Assembly (NCBI RefSeq): GCF_014644495.1
Contig: NZ_BMKU01000002.1
Span: forward strand, 310,001-374,000
Direction: 5' to 3'
Length of the DNA stretch: 64,000 nucleotides
DNA from: Pseudarthrobacter polychromogenes
GTDB lineage: Bacteria > Actinomycetota > Actinomycetes > Actinomycetales > Micrococcaceae
The notes beneath the pieces were generated by a model. The model made no database searches. It was not told the origin of the DNA and saw nothing but the letters and a program-made list of their open reading frames with translations. Numbering within the stretch: position 1 is the first letter of the stretch; each line of letters opens with the position of its first letter. This document shows positions 35,323-43,406 of the stretch, piece after piece. A program made the translations under genes and the position numbers.

Positions 35323-35356
35323 ACAAGCAATGATGCCTGACGTAGGGTTGATTCAA
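35323..35356. promoter_or_regulatory. Back-to-back leaderless promoters
   Basis: Minus strand CATCAT (35335-35330), 7 nt, then ATG at 35322. Plus strand TAGGGT (35343-35348), 7 nt, then ATG at 35356. Both -10s fit in a 33-bp spacer, so each gene's -35 must lie inside the other gene. Confidence 0.45.
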
Positions 35357-36363
35357 TGACTTCCAGCCCCCGCCTGCCGCTGCTCGCAGGCCTTCCACTC
35401 GCGGTGGGCGCGGGCCTCGCCATTCCTGTCCAGGGCCGGATTAACGGCGCCCTCGGCACCCGTCTCAATGACGGCATCGCCGCAGCGGTGGTGAGCTTCA
35501 GCACAGGGCTGGTGGTGATGATCCTGATCTCGCTGCTCCTGCCGCGCGGCCGGGCCGGCCTTGCGCGGATCCTGCCCGCGGTCCGCAGCCGGGCGTTTCC
35601 ACGCATCTATGTACTGGCCGGCGGCATCGGTGCGCTGTTCGTCTTCGCCCAGTCCTTCACGGTTGGCATCCTCGGCGTCGCCCTCTTCACCGTGGCAACT
35701 GTCACCGGCCAGACCGTCAGCGGCCTGCTGGTGGACAAGCTCGGTATTGGACCGGCCGGCCGGAAGTCGGTTACTGCCATCCGGGTCATCGGGTGCCTCC
35801 TGACCATCGCCGCCGTTGCCTGGGCTGTGTCACCCCGGTTCGCCGCGGCTGGCGGCACTCCGGGAATGGCGGCCGACGGCGGGGCAGGACCAGGCGGCCC
35901 CGCGGCCCTCCTGGTTCCACTCCTCCTGCCGGTGGCGGCAGGGTTCCTGATGAGCTTCCAGCAGGCCATGAACGGGACGGCCACAGTCCACTACGGCACG
36001 CCCATCGCGGCCACCCTGGTCAACTTCATTGCGGGCTCCGTAGTGCTGTGGACGGCCTACGCGGTCAAAGTTTCCGTGGCCGGGCCGGGGAACCCGCTGC
36101 CCGCCGAGTGGTGGTACTACCTTGGCGGCCCCATGGGATGCGTGTTCATCGGCCTTGGCGCGCTGCTGGTCCGGAGCCTGGGCGTGCTGGTCACCGGGCT
36201 GGGCATGATCGCCGGGCAGCTGCTGGGCTCGCTCGCCCTCGACGTGGTGCTGCCGGCTCCGGGAACAATTGTGGCTCCGGCCACGGTCCTGGGCACCATC
36301 CTTACCCTCGCCGCCATCATCCTGGCCACCCTGCCCTGGCCCCGGGGCGCCCTGCGCAGATAA
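35356..36363 (+). CDS. DMT-superfamily transporter, duplicated DUF606 (YdcZ) type
   Basis: 335 residues with about ten membrane helices. Two homologous halves are recognisable: 'GLPLAVGAGLAIPVQGRINGALGTRL' in the first and 'LLLPVAAGFLMSFQQAMNGTATVHYG' in the second. Each is followed by a helix beginning near 'VVSFSTGLVVM' or 'LVNFIAGSVVLW'. This is the DUF606/YdcZ family, found elsewhere as single five-helix proteins, here as a tandem fusion. The substrate is unknown. The stop codon falls within a 15-bp tandem repeat. Confidence 0.82.
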   Translation: MTSSPRLPLLAGLPLAVGAGLAIPVQGRINGALGTRLNDGIAAAVVSFSTGLVVMILISLLLPRGRAGLARILPAVRSRAFPRIYVLAGGIGALFVFAQSFTVGILGVALFTVATVTGQTVSGLLVDKLGIGPAGRKSVTAIRVIGCLLTIAAVAWAVSPRFAAAGGTPGMAADGGAGPGGPAALLVPLLLPVAAGFLMSFQQAMNGTATVHYGTPIAATLVNFIAGSVVLWTAYAVKVSVAGPGNPLPAEWWYYLGGPMGCVFIGLGALLVRSLGVLVTGLGMIAGQLLGSLALDVVLPAPGTIVAPATVLGTILTLAAIILATLPWPRGALRR

Positions 36364-36395
36364 CGCCTGCGCAGATAACGCCTGCGCAGATAACG
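36351..36395 (+). repeat. 15-bp tandem repeat, three perfect units
   Basis: CCTGCGCAGATAACG is repeated exactly three times (36351-36365, 36366-36380, 36381-36395). A degenerate fourth unit runs to about 36410. It starts in the last codons of the DUF606 gene and contains its stop. It could be an expanded 3'-end repeat with variable copy number. Confidence 0.85.
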
Positions 36396-36553
36396 TCCGG
36401 GCAGGTAGCGGCCGGTAGGCTGGTACACGCAGCTTTTTCGCACTTTCCTTCACCCGCCCCGCCCTGCAGCCAGAGGTATCCCGCCGCTGGCTTCGCCGGG
36501 GCCAGAAACCGCGGACCGCACCCAGCGGCCCTGTAGAAATTGGAGTTACCCCC

Positions 36554-37939
36554 ATGGCAGCAAAATCCGTACTCGACCAGGTCATCTCCCTCTCCAAGCG
36601 CAGGGGATTCGTGTTCCAGGCCGGTGAGATTTACGGAGGTTCGCGCTCTGCCTGGGACTACGGGCCCCTCGGCGCAGAACTGAAGGAAAACATCAAGCGC
36701 CAGTGGTGGCAGTCCATGGTCCGCGGCCGCGAGGACGTGGTGGGCCTGGATTCCTCCGTGATCCTGCCCCGCCAGGTCTGGGAAGCCTCCGGCCACGTTG
36801 AGGTCTTCTCCGATCCGCTGGTGGAGTGCCTCTCCTGCCACAAGCGCTACCGCGCGGACCACCTCGAGGAAGAGTACGAGGAAAAGAAGGGCCGCCCCGC
36901 CGAGAACGGCCTCAAGGACATCGCCTGCGCCAACTGCGGCACCCGCGGCGAATGGACCGAGCCGCAGGAGTTCTCCGGCCTGCTCAAGACCTACCTGGGC
37001 CCCGTTGCCAGCGAAGAGGGCCTGCACTACCTGCGTCCCGAAACGGCACAGGGCATCTTCGTGAACTTCAACAACGTGCTCACCACCTCCCGGAAGAAGC
37101 CGCCGTTCGGCATCGGCCAGATCGGCAAGTCCTTCCGCAACGAGATCACCCCGGGCAACTTCATCTTCCGCACCCGCGAGTTCGAGCAGATGGAAATGGA
37201 GTTCTTCGTGGAGCCCGGCACGGATGAAGAATGGCACCAGTACTGGATGAAGGAGCGCATGGCCTGGTACACCGGCCTGGGCATCCGGGAAGAAAACCTG
37301 CGCTTCTTCGAGCACCCGCAGGAAAAGCTGAGCCACTACTCCAAGGGCACCACGGACATCGAGTACCGCTTCGGCTTCCAGGGCTCCGAATGGGGCGAGC
37401 TGGAGGGCATCGCCAACCGCACCGACTTTGACCTCTCCACCCACGCCAAGGCCTCCGGCACGGACCTGAGCTACTTCAACCAGGCCACCAACGAGCGCTA
37501 CACCCCGTACGTGATCGAGCCCGCCGCGGGCCTGACCCGTTCCTTCATGGCGTTCCTGGTGGACGCCTACACCGAGGACGAGGCTCCCAACGCCAAGGGC
37601 GGCGTGGACGTCCGCACCGTCCTGAAGCTGGATCCGCGCCTGGCGCCGGTCAAGGCCGCCGTCCTGCCGCTGAGCCGCAACGAGGACCTCTCCCCGAAGG
37701 CCAAGGACCTCGGCGCCCAGCTGCGCAAGAACTGGAACATCGACTTCGATGATGCCGGCGCCATTGGCCGCCGTTACCGCCGCCAGGACGAAATCGGCAC
37801 CCCGTTCTGCATCACCGTGGACTTCGACACCCTCGAGGACCAGGCCGTGACCATCCGCGAGCGGGACACCATGAGCCAGGAACGCGTCTCCCTGGACAAG
37901 GTGGAAGGCTACCTGGCCGCACGCCTGATCGGCGCCTGA
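36554..37939 (+). CDS. glyS: Glycyl-tRNA synthetase (alpha2 type)
   Basis: 461 residues. Class II synthetase charging tRNA-Gly. It shows '[25 protein letters not shown]' at the start, a zinc-like cluster ('[12 protein letters not shown]' and '[10 protein letters not shown]'), motif 2 ('[25 protein letters not shown]'), motif 3 near '[11 protein letters not shown]' and a C-terminal anticodon-binding domain. This is the single-chain dimeric bacterial/eukaryotic type, not the GlyQ/GlyS alpha2beta2 type. The next gene begins 2 nt after its stop. Confidence 0.96.
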   Translation: MAAKSVLDQVISLSKRRGFVFQAGEIYGGSRSAWDYGPLGAELKENIKRQWWQSMVRGREDVVGLDSSVILPRQVWEASGHVEVFSDPLVECLSCHKRYRADHLEEEYEEKKGRPAENGLKDIACANCGTRGEWTEPQEFSGLLKTYLGPVASEEGLHYLRPETAQGIFVNFNNVLTTSRKKPPFGIGQIGKSFRNEITPGNFIFRTREFEQMEMEFFVEPGTDEEWHQYWMKERMAWYTGLGIREENLRFFEHPQEKLSHYSKGTTDIEYRFGFQGSEWGELEGIANRTDFDLSTHAKASGTDLSYFNQATNERYTPYVIEPAAGLTRSFMAFLVDAYTEDEAPNAKGGVDVRTVLKLDPRLAPVKAAVLPLSRNEDLSPKAKDLGAQLRKNWNIDFDDAGAIGRRYRRQDEIGTPFCITVDFDTLEDQAVTIRERDTMSQERVSLDKVEGYLAARLIGA

Positions 37940-37941
37940 CC

Positions 37942-38976
37942 ATGGCCATCGAATACCGCGAATGGCGGGAAGGGGACGACCTGGCGCTGCTGGAAATCTG
38001 GGGCGACCCGGAAACCCACCAGGCCCGCCAGTTCCGTGGCGCGCTGGCTCTTTCCTCCGCCGGGACCAACGGCACGCCGTGGCGGCGCTGCATCGTGGCC
38101 GAGGACGTGATCGACGGCGTCGGGATTCCGGTTGCCGCCGGCGTCGTCTACGAAGCTTCCCTGCATCCCGAACGGCTCTGGGCCTACATCGAGGTGGCGC
38201 GGGACCACCGGCGCGCCGGCATCGGTGCCACGCTCCTGGCGATGCTGCGCCGCGAAGCTGAACACTCGCCGTCGGGCGTTACCAGGCTCCGCGCCAAAGT
38301 GGAGCCGGGCACCCCGGGTGCCGCCTTCGTAGAGGCCTTCGAGCTGGAACCCATCCAGCGCTCCCGGCTGGTGGTCATCGAACCGGGAGCCCTGCGGCTG
38401 CCGGTGTTCCCGGCCAAGGACGACGGCGGGGGGCCGGCCAACGACGAGAACGCGGGCTCCGACGTCGTAATGGACCTGGCCACGGGCTCCGTGGAACTGA
38501 CCGACGTTGTGGGCAGGTACTACACCTCCATCCACGGCTGGGACTCGCCGGGCGTACTGTCAATGGGCCAGGTGCAGAAGCTCTTCCTGGACGACCTCAC
38601 CGGCGCCCACGGCGCAATCGTGCTGCGGGCCCAGCCTGAGTCGGCTTTCGGGGCAGGCGTTGCACCCAGCAAGAAGGGCCGGATCCGGGCCTTCGCCGTG
38701 AGCTACGCGGCGCCGGCCAATCCGGATGGGGCACCTGGCCAGGAGGATACCGGGGCGGAAACGCCCACGGACGTCTTCGTCGGCCACGAGACCGCGCTGG
38801 CCCCGGACGACGCCGCGGAAGCCGTGCGCGACATGCTCGCGCTGATCGCGTACCAGCACCCGGTCATGCTGGAACTGGACGACTCCATGACCGCCCTCCG
38901 CGCCGCCGTCGAACCCCTGCTCGAGAACGGCAAGGCGCGGCTGGCAGGAGCAGAAACCCTGGTGGTCTCGGACTAG
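37942..38976 (+). CDS. GNAT-type acetyltransferase-like protein with extra C-terminal domain
   Basis: 344 residues. The N-terminal ~150 residues form a GNAT fold ('AYIEVARDHRRAGIGATLLAMLRREAEHS' is motif A with the R-x-x-G-x-G/A loop; 'AAFVEAFELEPIQRSRL' resembles the C-terminal part). A Gly/Asp-rich linker (about 155-172) leads to a second ~170-residue region, 'ADDAAEAVRDMLALIAYQHPVMLELDDSM', whose fold I do not recognise. It may be a degenerate second GNAT or an effector domain. It is translated directly after glyS and is presumably in its operon. Its end abuts copy C of the palindromic repeat. Confidence 0.75.
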   Translation: MAIEYREWREGDDLALLEIWGDPETHQARQFRGALALSSAGTNGTPWRRCIVAEDVIDGVGIPVAAGVVYEASLHPERLWAYIEVARDHRRAGIGATLLAMLRREAEHSPSGVTRLRAKVEPGTPGAAFVEAFELEPIQRSRLVVIEPGALRLPVFPAKDDGGGPANDENAGSDVVMDLATGSVELTDVVGRYYTSIHGWDSPGVLSMGQVQKLFLDDLTGAHGAIVLRAQPESAFGAGVAPSKKGRIRAFAVSYAAPANPDGAPGQEDTGAETPTDVFVGHETALAPDDAAEAVRDMLALIAYQHPVMLELDDSMTALRAAVEPLLENGKARLAGAETLVVSD

Positions 38977-38985
38977 GCGCCGCTA

Positions 38986-39052
38986 CCCAACCAGGTGGCA
39001 GCAGGTGTCGTTGTGGAGCCCCATTTCGACATCTGCTGCTGCCTAGTTTGGG
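38986..39052. repeat. Long palindromic intergenic repeat, copy C
   Basis: A more diverged copy: left CCCAACCAGGTGGCAG and GTGTCGTTGTGGAG, right CCCCATTTCGACAT and CTGCTGCCTAGTTTGGG. It lies between convergent genes and contains the stop codon of the plsC-like gene (39043-39045). It keeps the outer CCCAAC/GTTTGGG arms and the TGTCG/CGACA core of copies A and B. Confidence 0.8.
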
Positions 39053-39867
39053 CGGGGATCACGACGGCGGCCCCTGGCGGCGTCCTCCGCGTCGAGTACC
39101 TGCCGCTCGGGTTCGGTCGGTGCGCCGCCACCCAGGTGGGCGGGCATCCACCATGCGCCCGGCTCCGGCTGCAGCGGAAAGTCCACAATGCACTTCCCAA
39201 TCCCGTCCTGGAGGCGGGCACGGAGTTCCTTAGTACCGGCCTCAACATCGTCGCCCGGCGCGAAGGCCAGCGGCTCACCCACATGGATCCGAACCGGGGC
39301 CCGCCATGTCCTTCCGGCCGAAAAACCGTGACCGCGGGTAAGGATCCGGTGGGCGCCCCAGACGGCGACAGGGATGACCGGAACCCCGGCTTCGGCCGCC
39401 ATCCGGACCGCGCCGGTCCTGCACTCGCGCACGGTGAAGCTGCGGCTCACGCCTGCCTCCGGGAACACGCCAACATACTCCCCGGCGCGCAGCTTTGCCA
39501 CCGCCGCATCGTAGGCGTCCGAACGTCCGCTGTACCCCACCACCACGTGGCCGGCAGCGCTGATGGCCGGTCCGGCAAGCCAGTGATCGGCCGCGCCCTG
39601 ATGGACCAGGAACCGCAGCTCCGCGCGCAAGTGCTTCCACAGGAGGAGCTCGGCGACGGCAAAATCGACGTAGCCAAAGTGCGTGATGGCAAAAACGGCG
39701 CCGCTGCCCGGAACCACAGCCCTTGAGGTGCCGGTCCGCGGCCCCGGAGGCGGCAGGTGTTGCGTCCCGCTGCTGATGATCCGGGTCCGGAAGATCCGGC
39801 GAAGCAGGAGTCCACAGCGGACAATCACACGGTAGAAGGGGTCATTGGGTGCGGGCCGCCATGCCAT
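39043..39867 (-). CDS. PlsC-family lysophospholipid acyltransferase
   Basis: 274 residues. Acyltransferase block I, H-x4-D, is present as 'THFGYVDF'. Block III, normally FPEGTRS, reads 'FPEAGVSRSF'. Block IV resembles 'GVPVIPVAVWG'. This is the 1-acyl-sn-glycerol-3-phosphate acyltransferase superfamily, acting at the membrane in phospholipid or acylated-lipid synthesis. The changed block III makes the exact acceptor uncertain. It begins 9 nt after an alpha/beta-hydrolase gene, with which it is probably co-transcribed. Its stop lies in the palindromic repeat. Confidence 0.85.
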   Translation of the reverse strand: MAWRPAPNDPFYRVIVRCGLLLRRIFRTRIISSGTQHLPPPGPRTGTSRAVVPGSGAVFAITHFGYVDFAVAELLLWKHLRAELRFLVHQGAADHWLAGPAISAAGHVVVGYSGRSDAYDAAVAKLRAGEYVGVFPEAGVSRSFTVRECRTGAVRMAAEAGVPVIPVAVWGAHRILTRGHGFSAGRTWRAPVRIHVGEPLAFAPGDDVEAGTKELRARLQDGIGKCIVDFPLQPEPGAWWMPAHLGGGAPTEPERQVLDAEDAARGRRRDPRPN

Positions 39868-39876
39868 GGAAAGTCC

Positions 39877-40632
39877 CTACAGGGTCACCTGGACGGACGA
39901 TTCCGGCAGCAGCCTGGTGAAGTCCGCGGGGAGGGGTAGCTCCTTGCCGATGCTTTCCGAGAATGCCTTCATCACAAAGCCGGTGGTCAGCGTCTGCCAC
40001 ACCCCGATCTTGCGGAGCATGAAGTGGCCGGCGCCCTTGAGGGCAACGTACTGCATGCTGGCTGCCTCGGTGGAGGCACGCCGGGCGAACAGCAGGGACG
40101 CCGAGGCGCTGGTCCACCTGTCCGTGGTTCCGTGCACAATAAGCACCTTGCGGTTGGCCACTCCGGACGTGGGAGTTGCGGGGTTGAGCCAAGGGGCAAG
40201 GGCGACGACGGCCTCCACGCCTGGGTGGTCCGCGGCGATCACAGCGGTGAGCCCGCCCATGGAATGTCCTACCAGGAACACGGGCACGTCCGGGTGCTGC
40301 TCCTGGATCCGGGCGAGTGCCCAGCGCGCGTCCTGCAGTGGGGACATGTCAGGGCCATTCCAGCCGCGAACGCTGTTGCGGAGCGACCATACGGCCAGGC
40401 CGTGCTTCCGGCCGGCGCGGTGCAGGTGCCAGGCGAAGGGCACCATCCTTGCCGGACTGAGGTGCTTGGCCTCCACCGGCTCACGGCTTTGGGATTTGCC
40501 CCCATGCAGGACCAGTGCAACTCCCCGCGTGGGGCCTGACGAACTGCGGACGCTGAGTACTGCCTGGCGGGCCGCCCCGTGTCCTTCGGAAGGGCGCGTG
40601 CCATTGTTTTTGTCAGTATTGCTGTTGGCCAT
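39877..40632 (-). CDS. Alpha/beta hydrolase
   Basis: 251 residues. 'RGVALVLHGGKSQS' gives the oxyanion HG. The nucleophile is in 'FLVGHSMGGLTAVI', the Asp in 'VHGTTDRWTS', the His in 'LKGAGHFMLRK'. A lysophospholipase/monoacylglycerol-lipase-like activity would suit its pairing with the acyltransferase just downstream, but this is inference. GGGAGG precedes the ATG at 11 nt. The N-terminal ~20 residues are polar, and no signal peptide is seen. Confidence 0.83.
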   Translation of the reverse strand: MANSNTDKNNGTRPSEGHGAARQAVLSVRSSSGPTRGVALVLHGGKSQSREPVEAKHLSPARMVPFAWHLHRAGRKHGLAVWSLRNSVRGWNGPDMSPLQDARWALARIQEQHPDVPVFLVGHSMGGLTAVIAADHPGVEAVVALAPWLNPATPTSGVANRKVLIVHGTTDRWTSASASLLFARRASTEAASMQYVALKGAGHFMLRKIGVWQTLTTGFVMKAFSESIGKELPLPADFTRLLPESSVQVTL

Positions 40633-40696
40633 ACCTGGTACCTCCCAGTCCCCGATGATCCATTTATCAACCCTACGGTGCCGGACGTAGAGTTCA

Positions 40697-42166
40697 ATGT
40701 ATGAGGTTCTACAGCTGATGGGGTCCGGTCACTCCCACGCTTCCACAGGTCATTCGGAGCCAACACCGCAGGCGATGGCCGCCCGGCGGAAGGCAAACCG
40801 CATCCTCGCGGCAGTACTGATTCCGCTGACGCTGCTCACCCTCGCAGGGATGGCGATGCTCTGGCCCTCCGGCAGCAAGGAGGGCATCTCCCTGGCCAAC
40901 CCCTACTCCGCCGCGCCCGGAGTCACCTTCGATACCGGCGCCATCCAAAGCGTGGTGACGGAAAACTGCATGCAGGGCATTGCCCAGCAGGGCCAGGGAG
41001 AGCCGGCGCAAACCCAGCAGGGCCAGCAAAGCCAACAGGGATCTGACTGCACCTTTGCCTACACGGAACCGGACAAGGGAGGAAGCCCGGTCAAAGTGGT
41101 GATCAACCCGGACGTCGCGAAGTCGCACGGGGTGAAGCCCGGTGACCAGATCAGGTATCTGAACCTGTCCAACGCCCAGGGCGCCTCCGCCTCCCAGGGT
41201 TCGCCCGCCTTCATCTTCGTGGACTTCGTCCGGACCCTGCCGATCGTCCTGCTGGCGCTGCTGTACGCGGCGGTGGTGATCGCGGTGGCCCGCTGGCGGG
41301 GCCTCCGCGCCCTGATCGGGCTTGTCGGCGCGTACTTCGTGCTGGCCAGCTTTATGCTTCCCGGGCTGGTGGAAGGGAAACCGCCCCTCCTGCTGGCCCT
41401 GGTGGGATCCACGGTGATCATGATCGGGGTCCTGTATTTCGCCCACGGCTTCTCCGCCCGGACTTCCACCGCACTGCTGGGCACAATGTTCGGGCTGGGC
41501 ATCACCGCGCTCCTGGCGGCATGGGCAACCGGCGCGGCGAACCTCGCCGGGGTGGGGAACCACGAGGCAACCACCCTGGTGAACACCTCCGCCAACATCT
41601 CCATCTCCGGCGTCATCCTGTGCGGGCTCATCATCTCCGGCCTGGGTGTCCTCAACGACGTGACCATCACCCAGTCCTCCGCGGTGTGGGAACTGTACGA
41701 ACTGGCGCCGGGCAGCAGTGCCCGGAAACTCTTCACCTCGGCCATGCGGATCGGCCGGGACCACATTGCGTCCACCGTCTACACCATCGCGTTCGCCTAC
41801 GCCGGCGCGGCCCTTCCCATCCTCATCATCGTGATGCTTTACGACCGCCCGCTCGCTGACACGCTCACCAGCGCGGAGCTGTCCGAGGAAGTCATCCGGA
41901 CCCTCGTGGGCTCCATCGGGCTGGTCCTGGCCATTCCGGTCACCACGCTGATCGCTGTGCTGGTGGTCAAGGCCACCGGCGTCCGGGCAGGAGGCCCGGA
42001 GGCACAGGAGCCCCAGGCAGCGGAACCAGGCAGCCAGGGGGAGCCGGGCGTGGATGACAACGGGTCGCTGGCCGCAGCAGCCCTTGCCCGCCGGTCGCGG
42101 CTTTCCGCCGCTGAGCTGGAGGACGCACCGCCCACCAGGCGTGGGCGCCGGGCAGACCGCGGCTGA
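40697..42166 (+). CDS. YibE/F family multipass membrane protein
   Basis: 489 residues. One N-terminal helix (about 35-55) precedes an extracytoplasmic domain with two cysteines and a Gln-rich insertion between them ('GQGEPAQTQQGQQ' etc.), followed by 'VKPGDQIRYLN'. Then come about seven to eight helices with 'FVDFVRTLPIVLLALLYAAVV', 'LVNTSANISISGVILCGLIIS' and 'LNDVTITQSSAVWEL', which are hallmarks of YibE/F. The C-terminal ~60 residues are polar and cytoplasmic. The family function is not established; transport has been suggested. Confidence 0.85.
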   Translation: MYEVLQLMGSGHSHASTGHSEPTPQAMAARRKANRILAAVLIPLTLLTLAGMAMLWPSGSKEGISLANPYSAAPGVTFDTGAIQSVVTENCMQGIAQQGQGEPAQTQQGQQSQQGSDCTFAYTEPDKGGSPVKVVINPDVAKSHGVKPGDQIRYLNLSNAQGASASQGSPAFIFVDFVRTLPIVLLALLYAAVVIAVARWRGLRALIGLVGAYFVLASFMLPGLVEGKPPLLLALVGSTVIMIGVLYFAHGFSARTSTALLGTMFGLGITALLAAWATGAANLAGVGNHEATTLVNTSANISISGVILCGLIISGLGVLNDVTITQSSAVWELYELAPGSSARKLFTSAMRIGRDHIASTVYTIAFAYAGAALPILIIVMLYDRPLADTLTSAELSEEVIRTLVGSIGLVLAIPVTTLIAVLVVKATGVRAGGPEAQEPQAAEPGSQGEPGVDDNGSLAAAALARRSRLSAAELEDAPPTRRGRRADRG

Positions 42167-42215
42167 CCACCTTGGTTGCCCAGCACGTCCGGCAGCCCGA
42201 TTTGCCCGGCTTTGC

Positions 42216-42228
42216 AACAATGGACAGG
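42216..42228 (+). promoter_or_regulatory. Leaderless-type promoter of dus
   Basis: AACAAT (42216-42221), GGACAG (6 nt), then GTG at 42228. It supports this start over the longer frame from 42054, which overlaps the YibE/F gene. Confidence 0.5.
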
Positions 42229-43406
42229 TGACTGTTGCAGCAACCCCTCCCGCCCCCAAGCTGGAACTCCCGCCCCTGAAGCTGGGTCCCATCACCGTGG
42301 ACACGCCGGTGATCCTGGCGCCCATGGCCGGCATCACCAACTCCGCCTTCCGCAGGCTCTGCCGTGAATACGGCGGCGGCATGTACGTGGCGGAGATGGT
42401 CACCTCCCGTGCCCTGGTGGAGCGGACACCGGAGTCCCTGCGGATCATTTCCCACGACGACGACGAAAAGGTGCGCTCGGTCCAGCTGTACGGCGTGGAC
42501 CCGGTGACAGTAGGCGCGGCTGTGCGCATGCTCGTCGAGGAGGACCGCGCGGACCATATCGACCTCAACTTCGGCTGCCCCGTTCCCAAGGTCACCCGCA
42601 GGGGCGGCGGCTCGGCCCTGCCCTGGAAGATCGACCTTTTCACCTCGATCGTGCAGACCGCCGTCAGGGAAGCGTCGAAGGGCAACGTCCCGCTGACCAT
42701 CAAGATGCGCAAGGGCATCGACGATGACCACCTCACGTACCTCGACGCCGGCCGCATCGCCCGCGACTCCGGAGTGGCCGCCGTCGCCCTTCACGGCCGC
42801 ACGGCCGCCCAGTTCTACTCCGGTCAGGCCGACTGGTCCGCCATCGCGCGCCTGCGCGAGGCCCTGCCGGACATCCCGGTGCTGGGCAACGGGGATATCT
42901 GGTCCGCGGAAGACGCGGTCCGGATGGTCCGCGAAACCGGTGTTGACGGCGTAGTGGTGGGCCGCGGCTGCCAGGGCCGGCCCTGGCTGTTCGGTGACCT
43001 GCAGGCTGCCTTCGAAGGCAGCGACACCCGGCACAAGCCGAATCTGGGCCAAGTAGCCCAGGGGGTTTACCGGCACGCCGAACTCATGGTGGAAACCTTC
43101 GCTGACGAGGGCAAGGCGCTGCGGGAGATCCGCAAGCACATCGCCTGGTACTTCAAGGGCTACGTGGTGGGAGGCGAGCTCCGCACGCGGATGGCGCTGG
43201 TAAACAGCCTTGAGGAACTGCGCTCTGCCCTGGACGAGCTGGACACCGAGTCTCCCTACCCCGGGGTCGACGCCGAAGGCCCCCGCGGCCGGGCCGGCTC
43301 GCCCAAGCGGCCCGCGCTGCCAAAGGACTGGCTGGAATCCCGCGCCCTCAATGCGGACCAGTCACGGGACATCTCCGCGGCGGAACTGGACGTTTCCGGT
43401 GGCTGA
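42228..43406 (+). CDS. dusB: tRNA-dihydrouridine synthase
   Basis: 392 residues from the GTG at 42228. FMN enzyme reducing uridines in the tRNA D-loop. TIM-barrel motifs: 'VILAPMAGITNSAFRRLCREYG', the catalytic Cys in 'DLNFGCPVPKVTRRGGGSAL', 'TIKMRKGI', 'VALHGRTAAQFYSG', 'VLGNGDIWSAEDA' and 'VVVGRGCQGRPWLF'. A C-terminal helical tRNA-binding region extends about 60 residues beyond the usual end and is basic/Pro-rich. Its stop overlaps the dgt start by 8 bp. Confidence 0.93.
   Translation: MTVAATPPAPKLELPPLKLGPITVDTPVILAPMAGITNSAFRRLCREYGGGMYVAEMVTSRALVERTPESLRIISHDDDEKVRSVQLYGVDPVTVGAAVRMLVEEDRADHIDLNFGCPVPKVTRRGGGSALPWKIDLFTSIVQTAVREASKGNVPLTIKMRKGIDDDHLTYLDAGRIARDSGVAAVALHGRTAAQFYSGQADWSAIARLREALPDIPVLGNGDIWSAEDAVRMVRETGVDGVVVGRGCQGRPWLFGDLQAAFEGSDTRHKPNLGQVAQGVYRHAELMVETFADEGKALREIRKHIAWYFKGYVVGGELRTRMALVNSLEELRSALDELDTESPYPGVDAEGPRGRAGSPKRPALPKDWLESRALNADQSRDISAAELDVSGG

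Noticed and set aside
36364..36553. T-box or glycine riboswitch upstream of glyS
   Set aside because: No T-box sequence, terminator/antiterminator pair or glycine aptamer core is visible; only the end of the tandem repeat and unstructured spacer.
40709..42757. 682-residue minus-strand open frame opposite the YibE/F gene
   Set aside because: Composition is Arg/Gly/His-rich without membrane helices; it spans the promoter and start of dus.
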